From positions 4,611,001 through 4,675,000 of the forward strand of contig CAKNFJ010000001.1 in the NCBI GenBank assembly GCA_930633495.1: DNA of 64,000 nt, in the 5' to 3' direction. Origin of the DNA: Hyphomicrobiales bacterium. GTDB taxonomy: Bacteria > Pseudomonadota > Alphaproteobacteria > Rhizobiales > Beijerinckiaceae. Numbering within the stretch: position 1 is the first letter of the stretch; each line of letters begins with the position of its first letter. The position numbers were made by a program, and so were the translations under genes. Shown here in pieces: positions 10,057 through 30,740 of this stretch. Below the pieces are notes generated by a model that saw only the letters and a program-made list of their open reading frames with translations, was not told where the DNA came from and made no database searches.

Positions 10057-10755
10057 ATGGCACATGTCGGAAAGCGCGTCGTCAAGGGCCGTGAGGGCAT
10101 TGACCGCACCAAGCTGTACCCGCTCGATCAGGCCGTGACCTTCATCAAGGAGCGCGCCAACGCCAAGTTCGACGAGACCGTCGAGATCGCGATGAACCTC
10201 GGCGTCGATCCGCGCCACGCCGACCAGATGGTCCGCGGCGTCTGCAACCTGCCGAACGGCTCGGGCCGCACGCTGCGCGTCGCCGTCTTCGCCCGCGGCG
10301 CCAAGGCCGACGAGGCCAAGGCTGCGGGTGCCGATATCGTCGGCGCCGAGGATCTGGTCGAGACCGTCCAGAAGGGCGAGATCAACTTCGATCGCTGCAT
10401 CGCGACCCCGGACATGATGGGGCTCGTCGGCCGTCTCGGCAAGGTGCTCGGCCCGCGCGGCCTGATGCCGAACCCGCGCGTCGGCACCGTCACCATGGAC
10501 GTGACCTCCGCCGTCGCCGCCTCGAAGGGCGGTTCGGTCGAGTTCCGCGTCGAGAAGGCCGGCATCATCCACGCCGCCGTCGGCAAGGCCTCGTTCTCGG
10601 CCGAGAAGCTCTCGGAGAACATCAAGGCGTTCGTCGACTCGGTCGCCAAGGCGAAGCCCGCCGGCGCCAAGGGCACCTATATCCAGCGCGTCGCGATCTC
10701 GTCGACCATGGGCCCGGGCGTCAAGGTCGAGCCGAACACCGTCATCGGCGGCTGA
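10057..10755 (+). CDS. rplA: 50S ribosomal protein L1
   Basis: L1, 232 aa, forms the mobile L1 stalk of the 50S subunit at the E site. The stretch [20 protein letters not shown] (around residue 125-145) is the family signature. It follows rplK by 13 bp with a GGGAGG ribosome site. In enterobacteria L1 represses rplKA translation; no matching leader site was identified here. A long gap follows before rplJ. Confidence 0.98.
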   Translation: MAHVGKRVVKGREGIDRTKLYPLDQAVTFIKERANAKFDETVEIAMNLGVDPRHADQMVRGVCNLPNGSGRTLRVAVFARGAKADEAKAAGADIVGAEDLVETVQKGEINFDRCIATPDMMGLVGRLGKVLGPRGLMPNPRVGTVTMDVTSAVAASKGGSVEFRVEKAGIIHAAVGKASFSAEKLSENIKAFVDSVAKAKPAGAKGTYIQRVAISSTMGPGVKVEPNTVIGG

Positions 10756-10771
10756 TCAGGCTTAGGGAAGG

Positions 10772-10791
10772 GCGGCCGGATCGCCGGCCGC
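10772..10791 (+). terminator. GC-rich stem-loop after rplA
   Basis: A perfect 8-bp stem GCGGCCGG-atcg-CCGGCCGC, 16 bp after the rplA stop. No T tract follows. It lies just before a good promoter, so it may partly end the rplKA transcript. Confidence 0.45.
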
Positions 10792-10827
10792 TCGCCCGCT
10801 CTTGATTTCGTGAAGTCAAGAGCCCAC

Positions 10828-10856
10828 TTGGCAGAAGCAGGCGAAGGCGCTATACG
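10828..10856 (+). promoter_or_regulatory. Candidate rplJL promoter
   Basis: TTGGCA (10828-10833) and TATACG (10851-10856) lie exactly 17 bp apart. The position, in a 513-bp gap between rplA and rplJ, agrees with the separate rplJL promoter found in other proteobacteria. Transcripts from here would have a leader of about 400 nt. Confidence 0.6.
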
Positions 10857-11268
10857 CACGCCTGTTTCCATGAGTGACAGGGCTCCAGCGTGCTTCGCAC
10901 GAAGGGGTCCGTTCGCGTTTTTCGGCGGATTTCCGCTGAAGAATGGGTGTTTCAAGGTCGAAGGAGCAATCTTTCGAACGGGAATCACCCAGTCCTGTCT
11001 GAGACTGCAGGTGCCTTCCCGGTTCGCCCGGGAGCATAATTTCGCCAAGAGGCCTGCATAGACGGTGCAAGAGCTTAGTCCCGGATCGCAGGATCCGGAA
11101 AGACGGTTCGAACCATCTCGCCTGGTCGCGGCCTCTCATCGAGGGTCGGGAGCGGGGACAGGGCACCAAGCGTCGCTTTACCGGACGTCGGTGTCAACCG
11201 GGTTCCGAAAGCGGCATTTGCAACCGGCGGCGAGCCCTCAAAGCTTGTCGCCTACCGGAGAGAGCCCA
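10857..11268 (+). other. Long untranslated leader before rplJ
   Basis: About 410 bp without a convincing gene. It holds a near-perfect inverted repeat TTCGGCGGA-tt-TCCGCTGAA (10921-10940) and other short GC-rich pairings. In other bacteria the rplJ leader is bound by the L10-L12 complex to control translation. A role of this kind is expected here from position, but I could not fold the region to match the known L10 leader. Confidence 0.45.
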
Positions 11269-11784
11269 GTGGATAAAGCGGCAAAGAAAGATGCCGTCGC
11301 GTCGCTGAACGATGTGTTTGCGAACACGTCGGTCGTCGTCGTGGCCCACTATGCGGGTTTGACCGTGGCCCAGTTCCAGAAGCTTCGTCGCGAGATGAAG
11401 GCGAATGGCGCCACTGTTAAGGTCGCAAAGAACCGCTTGGCCAAGATCGCTCTTGAAGGCACCGACGTCGCGTCCATCAGCAAGCTGCTGACGGGTCCTA
11501 CCCTGATCGCTTATTCAAACGATCCGGTCGCGGCGCCGAAGGTCGCCACCGCTTTCGCCAAGGAGAACGACAAGCTCGTCATCCTGGGCGGCGCGATGGG
11601 CAAGACCGCCCTGAACCCTGATGGTGTCAAGGCCTTGGCCACGATGCCCTCGCTCGACGAACTGCGTGCCAAGCTCATCGGCCTCATCCAGGCCCCGGCT
11701 ACGAAGCTCGCGCAGCTCACGAACGCGCCCGCCGGCAAGCTGGCTCGCGTGGTTCAGGCCTACGCCGACAAGAATGCGGCTTGA
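11269..11784 (+). CDS. rplJ: 50S ribosomal protein L10
   Basis: L10, 171 aa, is the base of the L7/L12 stalk. [20 protein letters not shown] and the C-terminal helix [26 protein letters not shown] that docks L12 dimers are visible. The start is GTG at 11269 with AGAGAG upstream; the frame stays open to 11065, but that extension is low-complexity and lies in the leader. rplL follows after 48 bp. Confidence 0.97.
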   Translation: MDKAAKKDAVASLNDVFANTSVVVVAHYAGLTVAQFQKLRREMKANGATVKVAKNRLAKIALEGTDVASISKLLTGPTLIAYSNDPVAAPKVATAFAKENDKLVILGGAMGKTALNPDGVKALATMPSLDELRAKLIGLIQAPATKLAQLTNAPAGKLARVVQAYADKNAA

Positions 11785-11832
11785 TAGCCAGCAACCCTTA
11801 TCGTTCGAACCTCTTAAAACAGGAAGTTAACC

Positions 11833-12216
<384 letters not shown>

Positions 12217-12257
12217 GCTAGGGCCGGCTGATGCCGGTCCGACCGTAGTCACTATCG

Positions 12258-12291
12258 ACAGTCCCGGGGCGGCTCACGCCTCCGGGGCTGT
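12258..12291 (+). terminator. Long stem-loop after rplL, possible attenuator
   Basis: ACAGTCCCGG (12258-12267) plus GGCG pairs with CGCC and CCGGGGCTGT (12282-12291) with one wobble and one bulged T, loop GCTCA. No strong T tract follows. Placement between rplL and rpoB matches the partial terminator that lowers rpoBC transcription relative to rplJL in E. coli. Confidence 0.5.
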
Positions 12292-12393
12292 TGCGTCGTT
12301 TCCGCGCTGGTGCGCGGGAGTTGTTGTTGGGGCCTGCCGCAACCTTGCGGCGTAGCTCCGATGGAAATGCAGGTCGGCGCGATGCGGCGCCGA

Positions 12394-12447
12394 ACGGCTC
12401 ACCCGGCGGCCTGGCGCCGTTCTTGCCCGGACCACCGGGTGAGCCGT
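12394..12447 (+). repeat. 13-bp perfect inverted repeat, rplL-rpoB gap
   Basis: ACGGCTCACCCGG (12394-12406) is the exact reverse complement of CCGGGTGAGCCGT (12435-12447), with a 28-nt loop. It is the second of four consecutive palindromes in this gap. Confidence 0.8.
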
Positions 12448-12460
12448 CCAAGCGTCGGAT

Positions 12461-12486
12461 GACGAACGGGTTTGGACCCGTTCGTC
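12461..12486 (+). repeat. 11-bp perfect hairpin, rplL-rpoB gap
   Basis: GACGAACGGGT (12461-12471), loop TTGG, ACCCGTTCGTC (12476-12486). No T run follows. Third of four palindromes between rplL and rpoB. Confidence 0.8.
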
Positions 12487-12527
12487 TGAATCCGCCGCTC
12501 AGATCAGAGGTCTGGGCATGGCGTCTT

Positions 12528-12552
12528 CCGAAAAGTGGTATCCACTTTTCGG
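12528..12552. repeat. CCGAAAAGTGG palindromic repeat, copy A
   Basis: CCGAAAAGTGG (12528-12538), spacer TAT, CCACTTTTCGG (12542-12552): perfect 11-bp arms. It lies 30 bp before the rpoB start. The same arms recur at 34260-34284 and 35844-35868, and in a variant form at 31054-31080. Confidence 0.9.
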
Positions 12553-12581
12553 CGCCAGGCCCTGAGATTGCGAGGAACAAC

Positions 12582-16703
<4,122 letters not shown>

Positions 16704-16729
16704 GCCGCTAGACAAGCCTTGGAGAGATG

Positions 16730-16753
16730 CCGGCGGCACTGACGCCGCCGGCC
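16730..16753 (+). other. Stem-loop in the rpoB-rpoC spacer
   Basis: Perfect 9-bp stem GCCGGCGGC, loop ACTGAC, GCCGCCGGC. No T tract, so probably not a terminator; it could be an RNA-processing or pausing element in the rpoBC messenger. Confidence 0.6.
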
Positions 16754-16813
16754 GACGGAATTGACGAGCCGGGCAGGGCGGCCTTGAGCCCCACCGGCGG
16801 AAGGAGACAGGCG

Positions 16814-20998
<4,185 letters not shown>

Positions 20999-21032
20999 GA
21001 ATCGACCGGGAGCGATCCTGGGTAATCATTGG

Positions 21033-21064
21033 AAAGGCCGCCCCGTCCGGGCGGCCTTTTTGTT
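21033..21064 (+). terminator. Intrinsic terminator of the rpoBC operon
   Basis: Stem GGCCGCCC (21036-21043), loop CGTCC, GGGCGGCC (21049-21056), extended by AAA/TTT pairs and followed by a run of T. Starts 35 bp after the rpoC stop. Confidence 0.92.
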
Positions 21065-21136
21065 TCGTGCTGGCGCCGCGAAGGCTCAGACCGGCTCGAA
21101 TCCCGTAAAACAGCGGCTCTTTCGGCGGTTTCGGGC

Positions 21137-21165
21137 TTGACGCGAATCTTTCCGTGAGTCATAAG
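21137..21165 (+). promoter_or_regulatory. Candidate str-operon promoter
   Basis: TTGACG (21137-21142) and CATAAG (21160-21165), spacing 17 bp, lie between the rpoC terminator and rpsL. The resulting leader of about 260 nt contains an 8-bp hairpin CGCTTGCG-N7-CGCAAGCG (21200-21222). Nothing else was recognised in the 439-bp gap. Confidence 0.6.
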
Positions 21166-21437
21166 CGCGCCACTGTCGACGGCTGTCGGACACGTCTGTC
21201 GCTTGCGCATGCTTCGCAAGCGAGTTTCGCGACCGAAACTCCGTCGGAATTCCAGCGTCTAACGACGACATGGCAGGACGCATGAACGCGGCATGTTTCC
21301 GTGTTCCTCTGCATGGCAAGCGCGCCTGAGGCCCCTGAAGGGGAGCCGATGGCGCGGCTTCGTTTATGTCATGGCTTTGTTTGCGCTGGGAGATTGACCA
21401 GGGAATTTCCAAACGCTCAGTGGGGCGAGAGGCCAGA

Positions 21438-21809
21438 ATGCCGACAATCAGCCAGCTCATCCGCAAGCCGCGCTCGCCCGTGAAGGCGCGTAACACCGCC
21501 CCGGCGCTCGAGTCGTGCCCGCAGAAGCGCGGCGTCTGCACGCGCGTCTACACGACGACCCCGAAGAAGCCGAACTCGGCGCTCCGCAAGGTCGCCAAGG
21601 TCCGCCTGACCAACGGCTTCGAGGTGATCGGTTACATTCCGGGTGAAGGTCACAACCTTCAGGAGCACTCGGTCGTCATGATCCGTGGCGGTCGCGTGAA
21701 GGACCTTCCCGGCGTGCGCTATCACATCCTGCGCGGCGTGCTCGACACGCAGGGCGTCAAGAATCGCAAGCAGCGCCGTTCGAAGTACGGCGCCAAGCGT
21801 CCGAAGTAA
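21438..21809 (+). CDS. rpsL: 30S ribosomal protein S12
   Basis: S12, 123 aa, sits at the decoding centre. The [17 protein letters not shown] and [13 protein letters not shown] segments hold the lysines (K43 and K88 in E. coli numbering) whose change gives streptomycin resistance; both are wild type. ATG 21438 begins the expected [12 protein letters not shown] after GAGAGG; the 24-codon upstream extension is not conserved. First gene of the str operon. Confidence 0.98.
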   Translation: MPTISQLIRKPRSPVKARNTAPALESCPQKRGVCTRVYTTTPKKPNSALRKVAKVRLTNGFEVIGYIPGEGHNLQEHSVVMIRGGRVKDLPGVRYHILRGVLDTQGVKNRKQRRSKYGAKRPK

Positions 21810-21876
21810 TTTCGGCCCGACCGGCCGGGCGAGATGCCTGCGCCGGTCCGCCGCGTTGAAGATTTACGGAGACTAG

Positions 21877-22350
<474 letters not shown>

Positions 22351-22383
22351 GCGGCGCGCTGACCCGAGACACAGAGCACGATC

Positions 22384-24459
22384 ATGGCCCGTTCCCATCC
22401 CATCGAGCGTTATCGCAACTTCGGCATCATGGCCCACATCGATGCCGGCAAGACGACGACGACCGAGCGTATCCTCTACTATACCGGCAAGTCGCATAAG
22501 ATCGGCGAAGTCCATGACGGCGCCGCCACCATGGACTGGATGACGCAGGAGCAGGAGCGTGGCATCACGATCACCTCGGCTGCGACGACCTGCTTCTGGC
22601 GCGACAACCGCCTGAACATCATCGACACCCCCGGCCACGTCGACTTCACCATCGAAGTCGAGCGTTCGCTGCGCGTGCTCGACGGCGCCGTCTGCGTTCT
22701 CGACGGCAACCAGGGCGTCGAGCCCCAGACCGAGACCGTCTGGCGCCAGGCCGACAAATACGACGTTCCGCGCGTCGTCTTCGTCAACAAGATGGACAAG
22801 ATCGGCGCCGATTTCTATCGCTGCGTCCAGGACATCATCGACCGCGTCGCCGGCAAGCCCGTCTGCCTGCAGATCCCGATCGGTTCGGAGTCCAACTTCG
22901 CGGGCGTCATCGACCTCGTGAAGATGAAGGCGATCGTCTGGAACGGCGAGGCGCTCGGCGCTTCGTTCGAAGAGCAGGACATCCCGGCCGATCTCACTGA
23001 GAAGGCTGCCGAGTACCGCTCGAAGCTCGTCGAGGCCGCCGTCGAGATGGACGACGCCGCGATGGAAGCCTATCTCGAAGGTAACGAGCCGGACGCCGAC
23101 ACGCTGCGCCGCCTGATCCGCACTGCGGTCCAGCGCCGCGCGTTCCATCCCGTGCTCTGCGGCTCGTCCTTCAAGAACAAGGGCGTGCAGCCGCTGCTCG
23201 ACGCCGTCGTCGACTATCTGCCGTCACCGGTGGATCGCGGCGCGGTCGAAGGCATCGACTTCAAGACCGAAGAGCCGACCACCCGCAACCCGAGCGACGC
23301 CGACCCGTTCGCGATGCTCGCGTTCAAGATCATGGACGACCCCTTCGTCGGCACCATCACCTTCTGCCGCATCTATTCGGGCAAGGTGGAAGCCGGTCAG
23401 GGCGTCATCAACTCGACCCGTGACAAGAAGGAGCGCGTCGGTCGCATGCTGTTGATGCATGCGAACAACCGCGAGGACATCAAGGAGGCTTATGCCGGCG
23501 ACATCGTCGCCCTGGCCGGCCTGAAGGACGTCCGCACCGGCGACACGCTCTGCGACCCGACCAACGCGGTCATCCTTGAGCGCATGGAGTTCCCCGAGCC
23601 GGTCATCACGATCGCGATCGAGCCGAAGTCCAAGGCTGACCAGGAGAAGCTGGGCCTCGCCCTGTCGAAGCTCGCGAACGAGGATCCGTCCTTCCGCGTG
23701 TCGACCGACCAGGAGAGCGGCCAGACCATCCTGAAGGGCATGGGCGAGCTCCATCTCGACATCAAGGTCGACATTCTTAAGCGCACCTACAAGGTCGACG
23801 CCAATATCGGCGCCCCGCAGGTTGCGTATCGCGAGACGCTGACCAAGAAGGCCGAGGTCGACTACACCCACAAGAAGCAGACCGGCGGTACGGGCCAGTT
23901 CGCTCGCGTCAAGCTCGTCATCGAGCCGAACGAGACCGGCAAGGGCTTTGAGTTCGAGTCGAAGATCGTCGGCGGTGCGGTGCCGAAGGAGTACATCCCG
24001 GGCGTCGAAAAGGGCCTGAACTCGGTCATCGGCTCCGGCGTGCTCGCCGGCTTCCCGGTGGTCGACGTCAAGGTTTCGCTGATCGACGGCGCGTTCCACG
24101 AAGTCGACTCGTCGGCTCTGGCCTTCGAAATCGCCTCGCGCGCCGCTCTGCGCGAAGGTCTGCAGAAGGGCGGCTCCGTGCTGCTCGAGCCGATCATGAA
24201 GGTCGAGGTCGTGACCCCGGAAGACTACACCGGTTCGGTCATCGGCGACCTGAACTCGCGTCGTGGCCAGATCCAGGGCCAGGACATGCGCGGCAACGCC
24301 GTCGTGATCAACGCGATGGTTCCGCTGGCGAACATGTTCGGCTACGTCAACCAGCTGCGTTCCTTCTCGCAGGGCCGCGCGAACTACACGATGCAGTTCG
24401 ACCACTACGAGCAGGTGCCGTCGGCGGTGGCCGCCGAGGTTCAGGCCAAGTACGCCTGA
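22384..24459 (+). CDS. fusA: Elongation factor G
   Basis: The 691-aa translocase GTPase. G1 loop [15 protein letters not shown] (about residues 17-31), TPGHVDF and NKMDK are present, followed by domain II and the domain IV/V C-terminal half ending in the [20 protein letters not shown] segment. Length normal. It moves tRNA and mRNA after peptide transfer and helps ribosome recycling. tuf copy 2 follows after 51 bp. Confidence 0.98.
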   Translation: MARSHPIERYRNFGIMAHIDAGKTTTTERILYYTGKSHKIGEVHDGAATMDWMTQEQERGITITSAATTCFWRDNRLNIIDTPGHVDFTIEVERSLRVLDGAVCVLDGNQGVEPQTETVWRQADKYDVPRVVFVNKMDKIGADFYRCVQDIIDRVAGKPVCLQIPIGSESNFAGVIDLVKMKAIVWNGEALGASFEEQDIPADLTEKAAEYRSKLVEAAVEMDDAAMEAYLEGNEPDADTLRRLIRTAVQRRAFHPVLCGSSFKNKGVQPLLDAVVDYLPSPVDRGAVEGIDFKTEEPTTRNPSDADPFAMLAFKIMDDPFVGTITFCRIYSGKVEAGQGVINSTRDKKERVGRMLLMHANNREDIKEAYAGDIVALAGLKDVRTGDTLCDPTNAVILERMEFPEPVITIAIEPKSKADQEKLGLALSKLANEDPSFRVSTDQESGQTILKGMGELHLDIKVDILKRTYKVDANIGAPQVAYRETLTKKAEVDYTHKKQTGGTGQFARVKLVIEPNETGKGFEFESKIVGGAVPKEYIPGVEKGLNSVIGSGVLAGFPVVDVKVSLIDGAFHEVDSSALAFEIASRAALREGLQKGGSVLLEPIMKVEVVTPEDYTGSVIGDLNSRRGQIQGQDMRGNAVVINAMVPLANMFGYVNQLRSFSQGRANYTMQFDHYEQVPSAVAAEVQAKYA

Positions 24460-24510
24460 ACCCCGCACCGAACCGACTGACCATTTGAACAAGATCTGAC
24501 GGAGGCTACG

Positions 24511-25701
<1,191 letters not shown>

Positions 25702-25716
25702 CGCGTTTTCGTGAGG

Positions 25717-25745
25717 GGCGAGGGCCCTTCGGGCCTTCGCCTTTT
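25717..25745 (+). terminator. Possible terminator or attenuator between tuf and rpsJ
   Basis: GGCGAGGGCCC (25717-25727) pairs with GGGCCTTCGCC (25731-25741) with one wobble, tiny loop, then TTTT. This splits the str and S10 operons, although only 24 bp lie between it and the rpsJ start; no separate S10 promoter was seen. Confidence 0.65.
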
Positions 25746-25768
25746 CACGTCACGGAGAGAACCAGACC

Positions 25769-26077
<309 letters not shown>

Positions 26078-26145
26078 TCCGATTGACGGGTCCTCTGTTT
26101 CCGGTTTCCCCGGATGGACATGACCCCAGAAGAAGGTAGGCACCG

Positions 26146-26874
26146 ATGCGTTCCGGTGTGATTGCACAGAAAGTCGGGATGACCCGCATCTTCACGGATG
26201 CCGGCGAGCATATCCCGGTCACCGTGCTGAAGCTCGACAACTGCCAGGTCGTCGCGCATCGCACGAAAGAGAAGAACGGCTATGTGGCCGTGCAGCTGGG
26301 CTCCGCCTCGGCGAAGGTGAAGAATGTCTCGAAGGCCGAGCGCGGTCATTTCGCGGTCGCCAAGGTCGAGCCGAAGCGCAAGGTGGTCGAGTTCCGCGTC
26401 AGCGATGACGCGCTGATCCCCGTCGGCGCCGAGCTGACCGCGGACCACTTCGTCGTCGGCCAGTTCGTCGACGTCTCCGGCACCACCACCGGCAAGGGCT
26501 TCGCCGGCGGTATGAAGCGCTGGAACTTCGGTGGTCTGCGCGCCACTCACGGCGTTTCGATCTCGCACCGTTCGATCGGTTCGACCGGCGGCCGTCAGGA
26601 CCCGGGCAAGACCTTCAAGAACAAGAAGATGCCGGGCCATCTCGGCGCCGAGCGCGTCACCACGCAGAACCTGCGCGTCGTCCAGACGGACGTCGAGCGC
26701 GGCCTGATCCTCGTCGAGGGCGCCGTTCCGGGCGTCGCCGGCGGCTGGATCCATGTCCGTGACGCCGTCAAGCGCGCCCTCCCGAAGGATGCGCCGTTGC
26801 CGGGCAAGTTCAAGGTTGCCGGCGAAGGCAAGGCGGAAGAGGCTCCTGCGGCCCAGGCTGAGGAGAACGCGTGA
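26146..26874 (+). CDS. rplC: 50S ribosomal protein L3
   Basis: L3, 242 aa, with [16 protein letters not shown] at the start and the conserved loop [36 protein letters not shown] that reaches the peptidyl-transferase centre. An Ala/Glu-rich tail of about 25 residues makes it longer than the E. coli protein, as is usual in alphaproteobacteria. The stop overlaps the rplD start by one base. Confidence 0.98.
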   Translation: MRSGVIAQKVGMTRIFTDAGEHIPVTVLKLDNCQVVAHRTKEKNGYVAVQLGSASAKVKNVSKAERGHFAVAKVEPKRKVVEFRVSDDALIPVGAELTADHFVVGQFVDVSGTTTGKGFAGGMKRWNFGGLRATHGVSISHRSIGSTGGRQDPGKTFKNKKMPGHLGAERVTTQNLRVVQTDVERGLILVEGAVPGVAGGWIHVRDAVKRALPKDAPLPGKFKVAGEGKAEEAPAAQAEENA

Positions 26875-27494
26875 TGAAATTCGATATCACCACTCTTGAG
26901 GGCGCGTCGGCCGGTTCGGTCGAGCTGTCGGATGCGGTGTTCGGCCTCGAGCCGCGCGCCGATCTCCTCGCCCGCATGGTTCGCTATCAGCTCGCCAAGC
27001 GTCGCGCGGGGACCCACAAGTCCAAGGGCCGCTCGGAAGTCGATCGCACCCGCAAGAAGATCTACAAGCAGAAGGGCACCGGCGGCGCTCGTCACGGCGC
27101 GGCTTCGGCTCCGCAGTTCCGCGGCGGCGGCAAGGCCTTCGGTCCGGTCCTGCGCGACCACGCTCACGACCTGCCCAAGAAGGTCCGCGCGCTGGCTCTG
27201 CGTCATGCGCTCTCGGCCAAGGCGAAGGATGCCGGCATCATCGTCATCGACGATGCCAAGCTTTCGGAGCCGAAGACCAAGGTGCTGCTCGGCCATTTCG
27301 GCAAGCTCGACCTGTCGAGCGCGCTGATCGTCGGTGGCGCCGAGATCGATACGAACTTCGGCCTGGCCGCTCGCTCGATCCCGAATGTCGACGTGCTGCC
27401 GGTTCAGGGCATCAACGTCTATGACATCCTGCGTCGCGATAAGCTTGTCCTGACGCGTGCGGCTGTCGATGCGCTGGAGGCGCGCTTCAAATGA
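26874..27494 (+). CDS. rplD: 50S ribosomal protein L4
   Basis: L4, 206 aa. The exit-tunnel loop region [34 protein letters not shown] is intact. The ATG at 26874 overlaps the rplC stop (TGATG); a GTG one codon earlier is also possible. In E. coli L4 represses the S10 operon; the str/S10 hairpin upstream of rpsJ would be a place to look. Overlaps rplW by 4 bp. Confidence 0.98.
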   Translation: MKFDITTLEGASAGSVELSDAVFGLEPRADLLARMVRYQLAKRRAGTHKSKGRSEVDRTRKKIYKQKGTGGARHGAASAPQFRGGGKAFGPVLRDHAHDLPKKVRALALRHALSAKAKDAGIIVIDDAKLSEPKTKVLLGHFGKLDLSSALIVGGAEIDTNFGLAARSIPNVDVLPVQGINVYDILRRDKLVLTRAAVDALEARFK

Positions 27495-27802
27495 GCCAGT
27501 CCGCCAAGAACCTCGACCCGCGCCACTACGATGTGATCGTGGCGCCGGTCATCACCGAGAAGGCGACGATGCTCTCCGAGCACAACAAGGTCGTCTTCAA
27601 GGTTGCCCGCACCGCGACCAAGCCGCAGATCAAGGCGGCGATCGAGAAGCTCTTCGACGTCAAGGTCAAGAGCGTCAACACGATCGTCACCGAAGGCAAG
27701 GTCAAGGTCTTCCGTGGCCGCCTCGGCCAGCGCTCGGACGTCAAGAAGGCCGTTGTGACCCTCGAAGAGGGCCACTCGATCGACGTGACCACGGGCCTCT
27801 GA
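27491..27802 (+). CDS. rplW: 50S ribosomal protein L23
   Basis: L23, 103 aa, lies at the tunnel exit and is a docking point for SRP and trigger factor. The segment [28 protein letters not shown] is characteristic. ATGA overlap with rplD indicates translational coupling. rplB follows after 16 bp. Confidence 0.97.
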   Translation: MSQSAKNLDPRHYDVIVAPVITEKATMLSEHNKVVFKVARTATKPQIKAAIEKLFDVKVKSVNTIVTEGKVKVFRGRLGQRSDVKKAVVTLEEGHSIDVTTGL

Positions 27803-27818
27803 GGGAAGGATCGCCATC

Positions 27819-28661
27819 ATGGCTTTGAAGAATTTCAAGCCGATCACCCCGAGCCTTCGCCAGCTCGTGATCGTCGACCGCAGCGAGCTCTACAAGGGCA
27901 AGCCGGTCAAGACCCTGACCGAGGGCAAGAGCTCCTCGGGTGGTCGTAACAACGTCGGCCGCATCACCGTCCGCTTCCGCGGCGGTGGCCACAAGCGCAC
28001 GCTGCGCCTGGTCGACTTCAAGCGTCGCGGCAAGGCCGGCATCCCGGCCACCGTCGAGCGGCTGGAGTACGATCCGAACCGCACCGCCTTCATCGCCCTG
28101 ATCAAGTATCAGGACGGCGAGCAGGCCTACATCCTGGCGCCGCAGCGCCTGGCAGTGGGCGATACGGTGGTTGCCGGCGACTCGGTCGACGTGAAGCCCG
28201 GCAACGCGGCCCCCATGGGTTCGCTGCCGATCGGCACGATCGTCCACAATGTTGAGCTCAAGATCGGCAAGGGCGGCGCTCTGGCCCGTTCGGCCGGCAA
28301 CTACGCTCAGATCGTGGGTCGCGACCAGGGCTACGTCATCGTCCGCCTGAACTCGGGCGAGCAGCGCCTGATCTCGGGCCTGTGCTACGCCACCGTCGGC
28401 GCCGTCTCGAACCCGGATCACATGAACCGGAACGACGGCAAGGCCGGTCGCTCGCGCTGGCTCGGCCGTCGCCCGCATAACCGCGGTGTCTCGATGAACC
28501 CGGTCGACCACCCGCATGGCGGTGGTGAAGGCCGGACCTCCGGCGGCCGTCATCCGGTCACGCCCTGGGGTCTGCCGACCAAGGGCAAGAAGACCCGCTC
28601 GAACAAGCGGACCGATACGTTCATCGTGTCGAGCCGTCACGCCCGCAAGAAGAAGAACTGA
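27819..28661 (+). CDS. rplB: 50S ribosomal protein L2
   Basis: L2, 280 aa, one of the most conserved r-proteins and essential for subunit joining. The [15 protein letters not shown] region and the C-terminal [12 protein letters not shown] motif with the functional histidine are present, as is the basic tail. rpsS follows after 8 bp. Confidence 0.98.
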   Translation: MALKNFKPITPSLRQLVIVDRSELYKGKPVKTLTEGKSSSGGRNNVGRITVRFRGGGHKRTLRLVDFKRRGKAGIPATVERLEYDPNRTAFIALIKYQDGEQAYILAPQRLAVGDTVVAGDSVDVKPGNAAPMGSLPIGTIVHNVELKIGKGGALARSAGNYAQIVGRDQGYVIVRLNSGEQRLISGLCYATVGAVSNPDHMNRNDGKAGRSRWLGRRPHNRGVSMNPVDHPHGGGEGRTSGGRHPVTPWGLPTKGKKTRSNKRTDTFIVSSRHARKKKN

Positions 28662-28669
28662 GGTCCGTC

Positions 28670-28948
28670 ATGGCGCGTTCGCTTTGGAAAGGTCCGTTCG
28701 TCGACGGATACCTCCTGAAGAAGGCCGAGGTCGCCAGGACCTCGGGCCGTAATGAAGTCATCAAGATCTGGAGCCGTCGCTCCACGATCCTGCCGCAGTT
28801 CGTCGGTCTGACGTTCGGCGTGTACAACGGACAGAAGCATGTGCCGGTGTCCGTGTCCGAGGAGATGGTCGGTCACAAGTTCGGCGAGTTCTCGCCGACC
28901 CGTACCTTCCACGGCCACGCTGCCGACAAGAAGGCGAAGAGGAAGTAA
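28670..28948 (+). CDS. rpsS: 30S ribosomal protein S19
   Basis: S19, 92 aa, in the 30S head bound with S13. [20 protein letters not shown] and [28 protein letters not shown] are diagnostic. rplV begins 3 bp after its stop. Confidence 0.98.
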   Translation: MARSLWKGPFVDGYLLKKAEVARTSGRNEVIKIWSRRSTILPQFVGLTFGVYNGQKHVPVSVSEEMVGHKFGEFSPTRTFHGHAADKKAKRK

Positions 28949-28951
28949 GCC

Positions 28952-29332
28952 ATGGGTAAAGCATCCGCCCCCCGTGCGCTGCCCGAGAACGAAGCGGTTG
29001 CGGTCGCCCGCAACCTGCGCGTCTCGCCGCAGAAGCTGAACCTCGTCGCTCAGCTGATCCGCGGCAAGAAGGTCTCGACGGCGCTCGCCGATCTCGAGTT
29101 CTCGCGCAAGCGCATCGCGAACGACGTTCGCAAGTGCCTGCAGAGCGCGATCGCCAACGCCGAGAACAACCATGATCTCGACGTCGACGATCTCGTCGTA
29201 GCCAAGGCCTTCGTCGGCAAGGCGCTCGTGATGAAGCGCTTCCACGCCCGCGCCCGCGGCCGTGGCGCCCGTATCATGAAGCCGTTCTCGAACATCACGA
29301 TCGTGGTGCGCGAGCAGGCTGCGCAGGCCTGA
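28952..29332 (+). CDS. rplV: 50S ribosomal protein L22
   Basis: L22, 126 aa; its long hairpin lines the exit tunnel ([20 protein letters not shown] region, wild-type-like at the macrolide-related loop). The fold start [21 protein letters not shown] is typical. Tight spacing on both sides (3 and 10 bp). Confidence 0.98.
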   Translation: MGKASAPRALPENEAVAVARNLRVSPQKLNLVAQLIRGKKVSTALADLEFSRKRIANDVRKCLQSAIANAENNHDLDVDDLVVAKAFVGKALVMKRFHARARGRGARIMKPFSNITIVVREQAAQA

Positions 29333-29342
29333 GGAGAGAACG

Positions 29343-30074
29343 ATGGGTCAGAAAATCAATCCGATCGGCCTTCGCCTCGGCATCAATCGCACCTGGGATT
29401 CGCGCTGGTTCGCGAACAAGGGCGAGTACGGCAAGCTGCTGCATGAAGACATGGCCATCCGCGCCGCGCTCATGAAGCTGCTGAAGCAGGCCGCCGTCTC
29501 GAAGATCATCATCGAGCGTCCGCACAAGAAGTGCCGCGTCACCATCCACTCGGCTCGTCCGGGCGTGGTGATCGGCAAGAAGGGTGCTGACATCGAGAAG
29601 CTCCGCAAGGAAGTCTCGAAGCTCACCAAGGCCGACGTGACGATCAACATCGTCGAGGTGCGCAAGCCCGAGATCGACGCGACGCTCGTCGCCGACTCGA
29701 TCGCGCAGCAGCTCGAGCGCCGTGTCGCCTTCCGCCGCGCCATGAAGCGCGCCGTGCAGTCGGCCATGCGTCTCGGTGCCGAGGGCATCCGCATCAACTG
29801 CTCGGGCCGTCTCGGCGGCGCCGAGATCGCCCGCCTCGAATGGTATCGTGAGGGCCGCGTGCCGCTGCATACGCTGCGCGCCGACGTCGACTACGGCGTC
29901 GCCACCGCTTTCACGACCTACGGGACGTGCGGCATCAAGGTCTGGATCTTCAAGGGCGAGATCCTGGAACACGACCCGATGGCCCAGGACAAGCGCCTTT
30001 CCGACGAGGGCGGCCGTTCCGGCGGCCGTGACCGCGATCACCGTGATCGCGATCGTCGCGAGCAGGCTGCGTAA
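29343..30074 (+). CDS. rpsC: 30S ribosomal protein S3
   Basis: S3, 243 aa: [23 protein letters not shown] and the KH-domain motif [18 protein letters not shown] are clear. It forms part of the mRNA entry helicase with S4 and S5. The last about 25 residues are a charged Arg/Asp-rich tail ([19 protein letters not shown]), common in alphaproteobacteria. Confidence 0.98.
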   Translation: MGQKINPIGLRLGINRTWDSRWFANKGEYGKLLHEDMAIRAALMKLLKQAAVSKIIIERPHKKCRVTIHSARPGVVIGKKGADIEKLRKEVSKLTKADVTINIVEVRKPEIDATLVADSIAQQLERRVAFRRAMKRAVQSAMRLGAEGIRINCSGRLGGAEIARLEWYREGRVPLHTLRADVDYGVATAFTTYGTCGIKVWIFKGEILEHDPMAQDKRLSDEGGRSGGRDRDHRDRDRREQAA

Positions 30075-30092
30075 GGCTGATCGAGAAGAGCC

Positions 30093-30506
30093 ATGCTGCA
30101 ACCAAAACGCACCAAGTTCCGCAAGCAGTTCAAGGGACGCATCTCCGGCGTCGCCAAGGGCGGCACGGACCTCAACTTCGGCCAGTTCGGCCTGAAGGCC
30201 CAGGAGCCCGAGCGTATCACTGCCCGGCAGATCGAGGCGGCCCGCCGCGCGATCACCCGCGCCATGAAGCGCGTCGGCCGCGTCTGGATCCGCGTCTTCC
30301 CGGACGTGCCGGTTTCGAAGAAGCCGACCGAAGTCCGCATGGGTAAGGGCAAGGGTTCGCCCGAGTTCTGGGCGGCCAAGGTCAAGCCGGGCCGGATCAT
30401 GTTCGAGCTCGACGGCGTGTCCGAGGAGATCGCCCGCGAGGCGCTCCGTCTCGGCGCCGCCAAGCTGCCGATCAAGACCCGCTTCATCCAGCGCATCGCC
30501 GAGTAA
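30093..30506 (+). CDS. rplP: 50S ribosomal protein L16
   Basis: L16, 137 aa, near the A-site tRNA elbow. [39 protein letters not shown] and [16 protein letters not shown] are diagnostic. Eleven bp precede rpmC. Confidence 0.98.
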   Translation: MLQPKRTKFRKQFKGRISGVAKGGTDLNFGQFGLKAQEPERITARQIEAARRAITRAMKRVGRVWIRVFPDVPVSKKPTEVRMGKGKGSPEFWAAKVKPGRIMFELDGVSEEIAREALRLGAAKLPIKTRFIQRIAE

Positions 30507-30517
30507 GGGAGGGCGAC

Positions 30518-30730
30518 ATGAAAATCACACAGCGTCAGTCCGACCTGAAGGCCATGAGCACGGACCAGCTCCAGGACGAGCTGCTCAAGCTGAAGAAGGA
30601 GCAGTTCAACCTGCGCTTCCAGCGGGCAACGGGCCAGCTCGAGAACACCGCGCGCGTCACCGAGGTGCGCAAGGATATCGCCCGCATCAAGACGCTGCAG
30701 CGGTCGAAGGCCGTTGCGGCCAGCGCGTGA
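30518..30730 (+). CDS. rpmC: 50S ribosomal protein L29
   Basis: L29, 70 aa, two helices with the motif [38 protein letters not shown], at the tunnel exit next to L23. Good GGGAGG ribosome site upstream. Confidence 0.96.
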   Translation: MKITQRQSDLKAMSTDQLQDELLKLKKEQFNLRFQRATGQLENTARVTEVRKDIARIKTLQRSKAVAASA

Positions 30731-30740
30731 GGAGAAGATA

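Noticed and set aside
12291..12581. Upstream in-frame extension of rpoB of 97 codons
   Set aside because: It runs through the palindromes of the rplL-rpoB gap, is not conserved in RpoB, and the ATG at 12582 has a ribosome site and the usual start.
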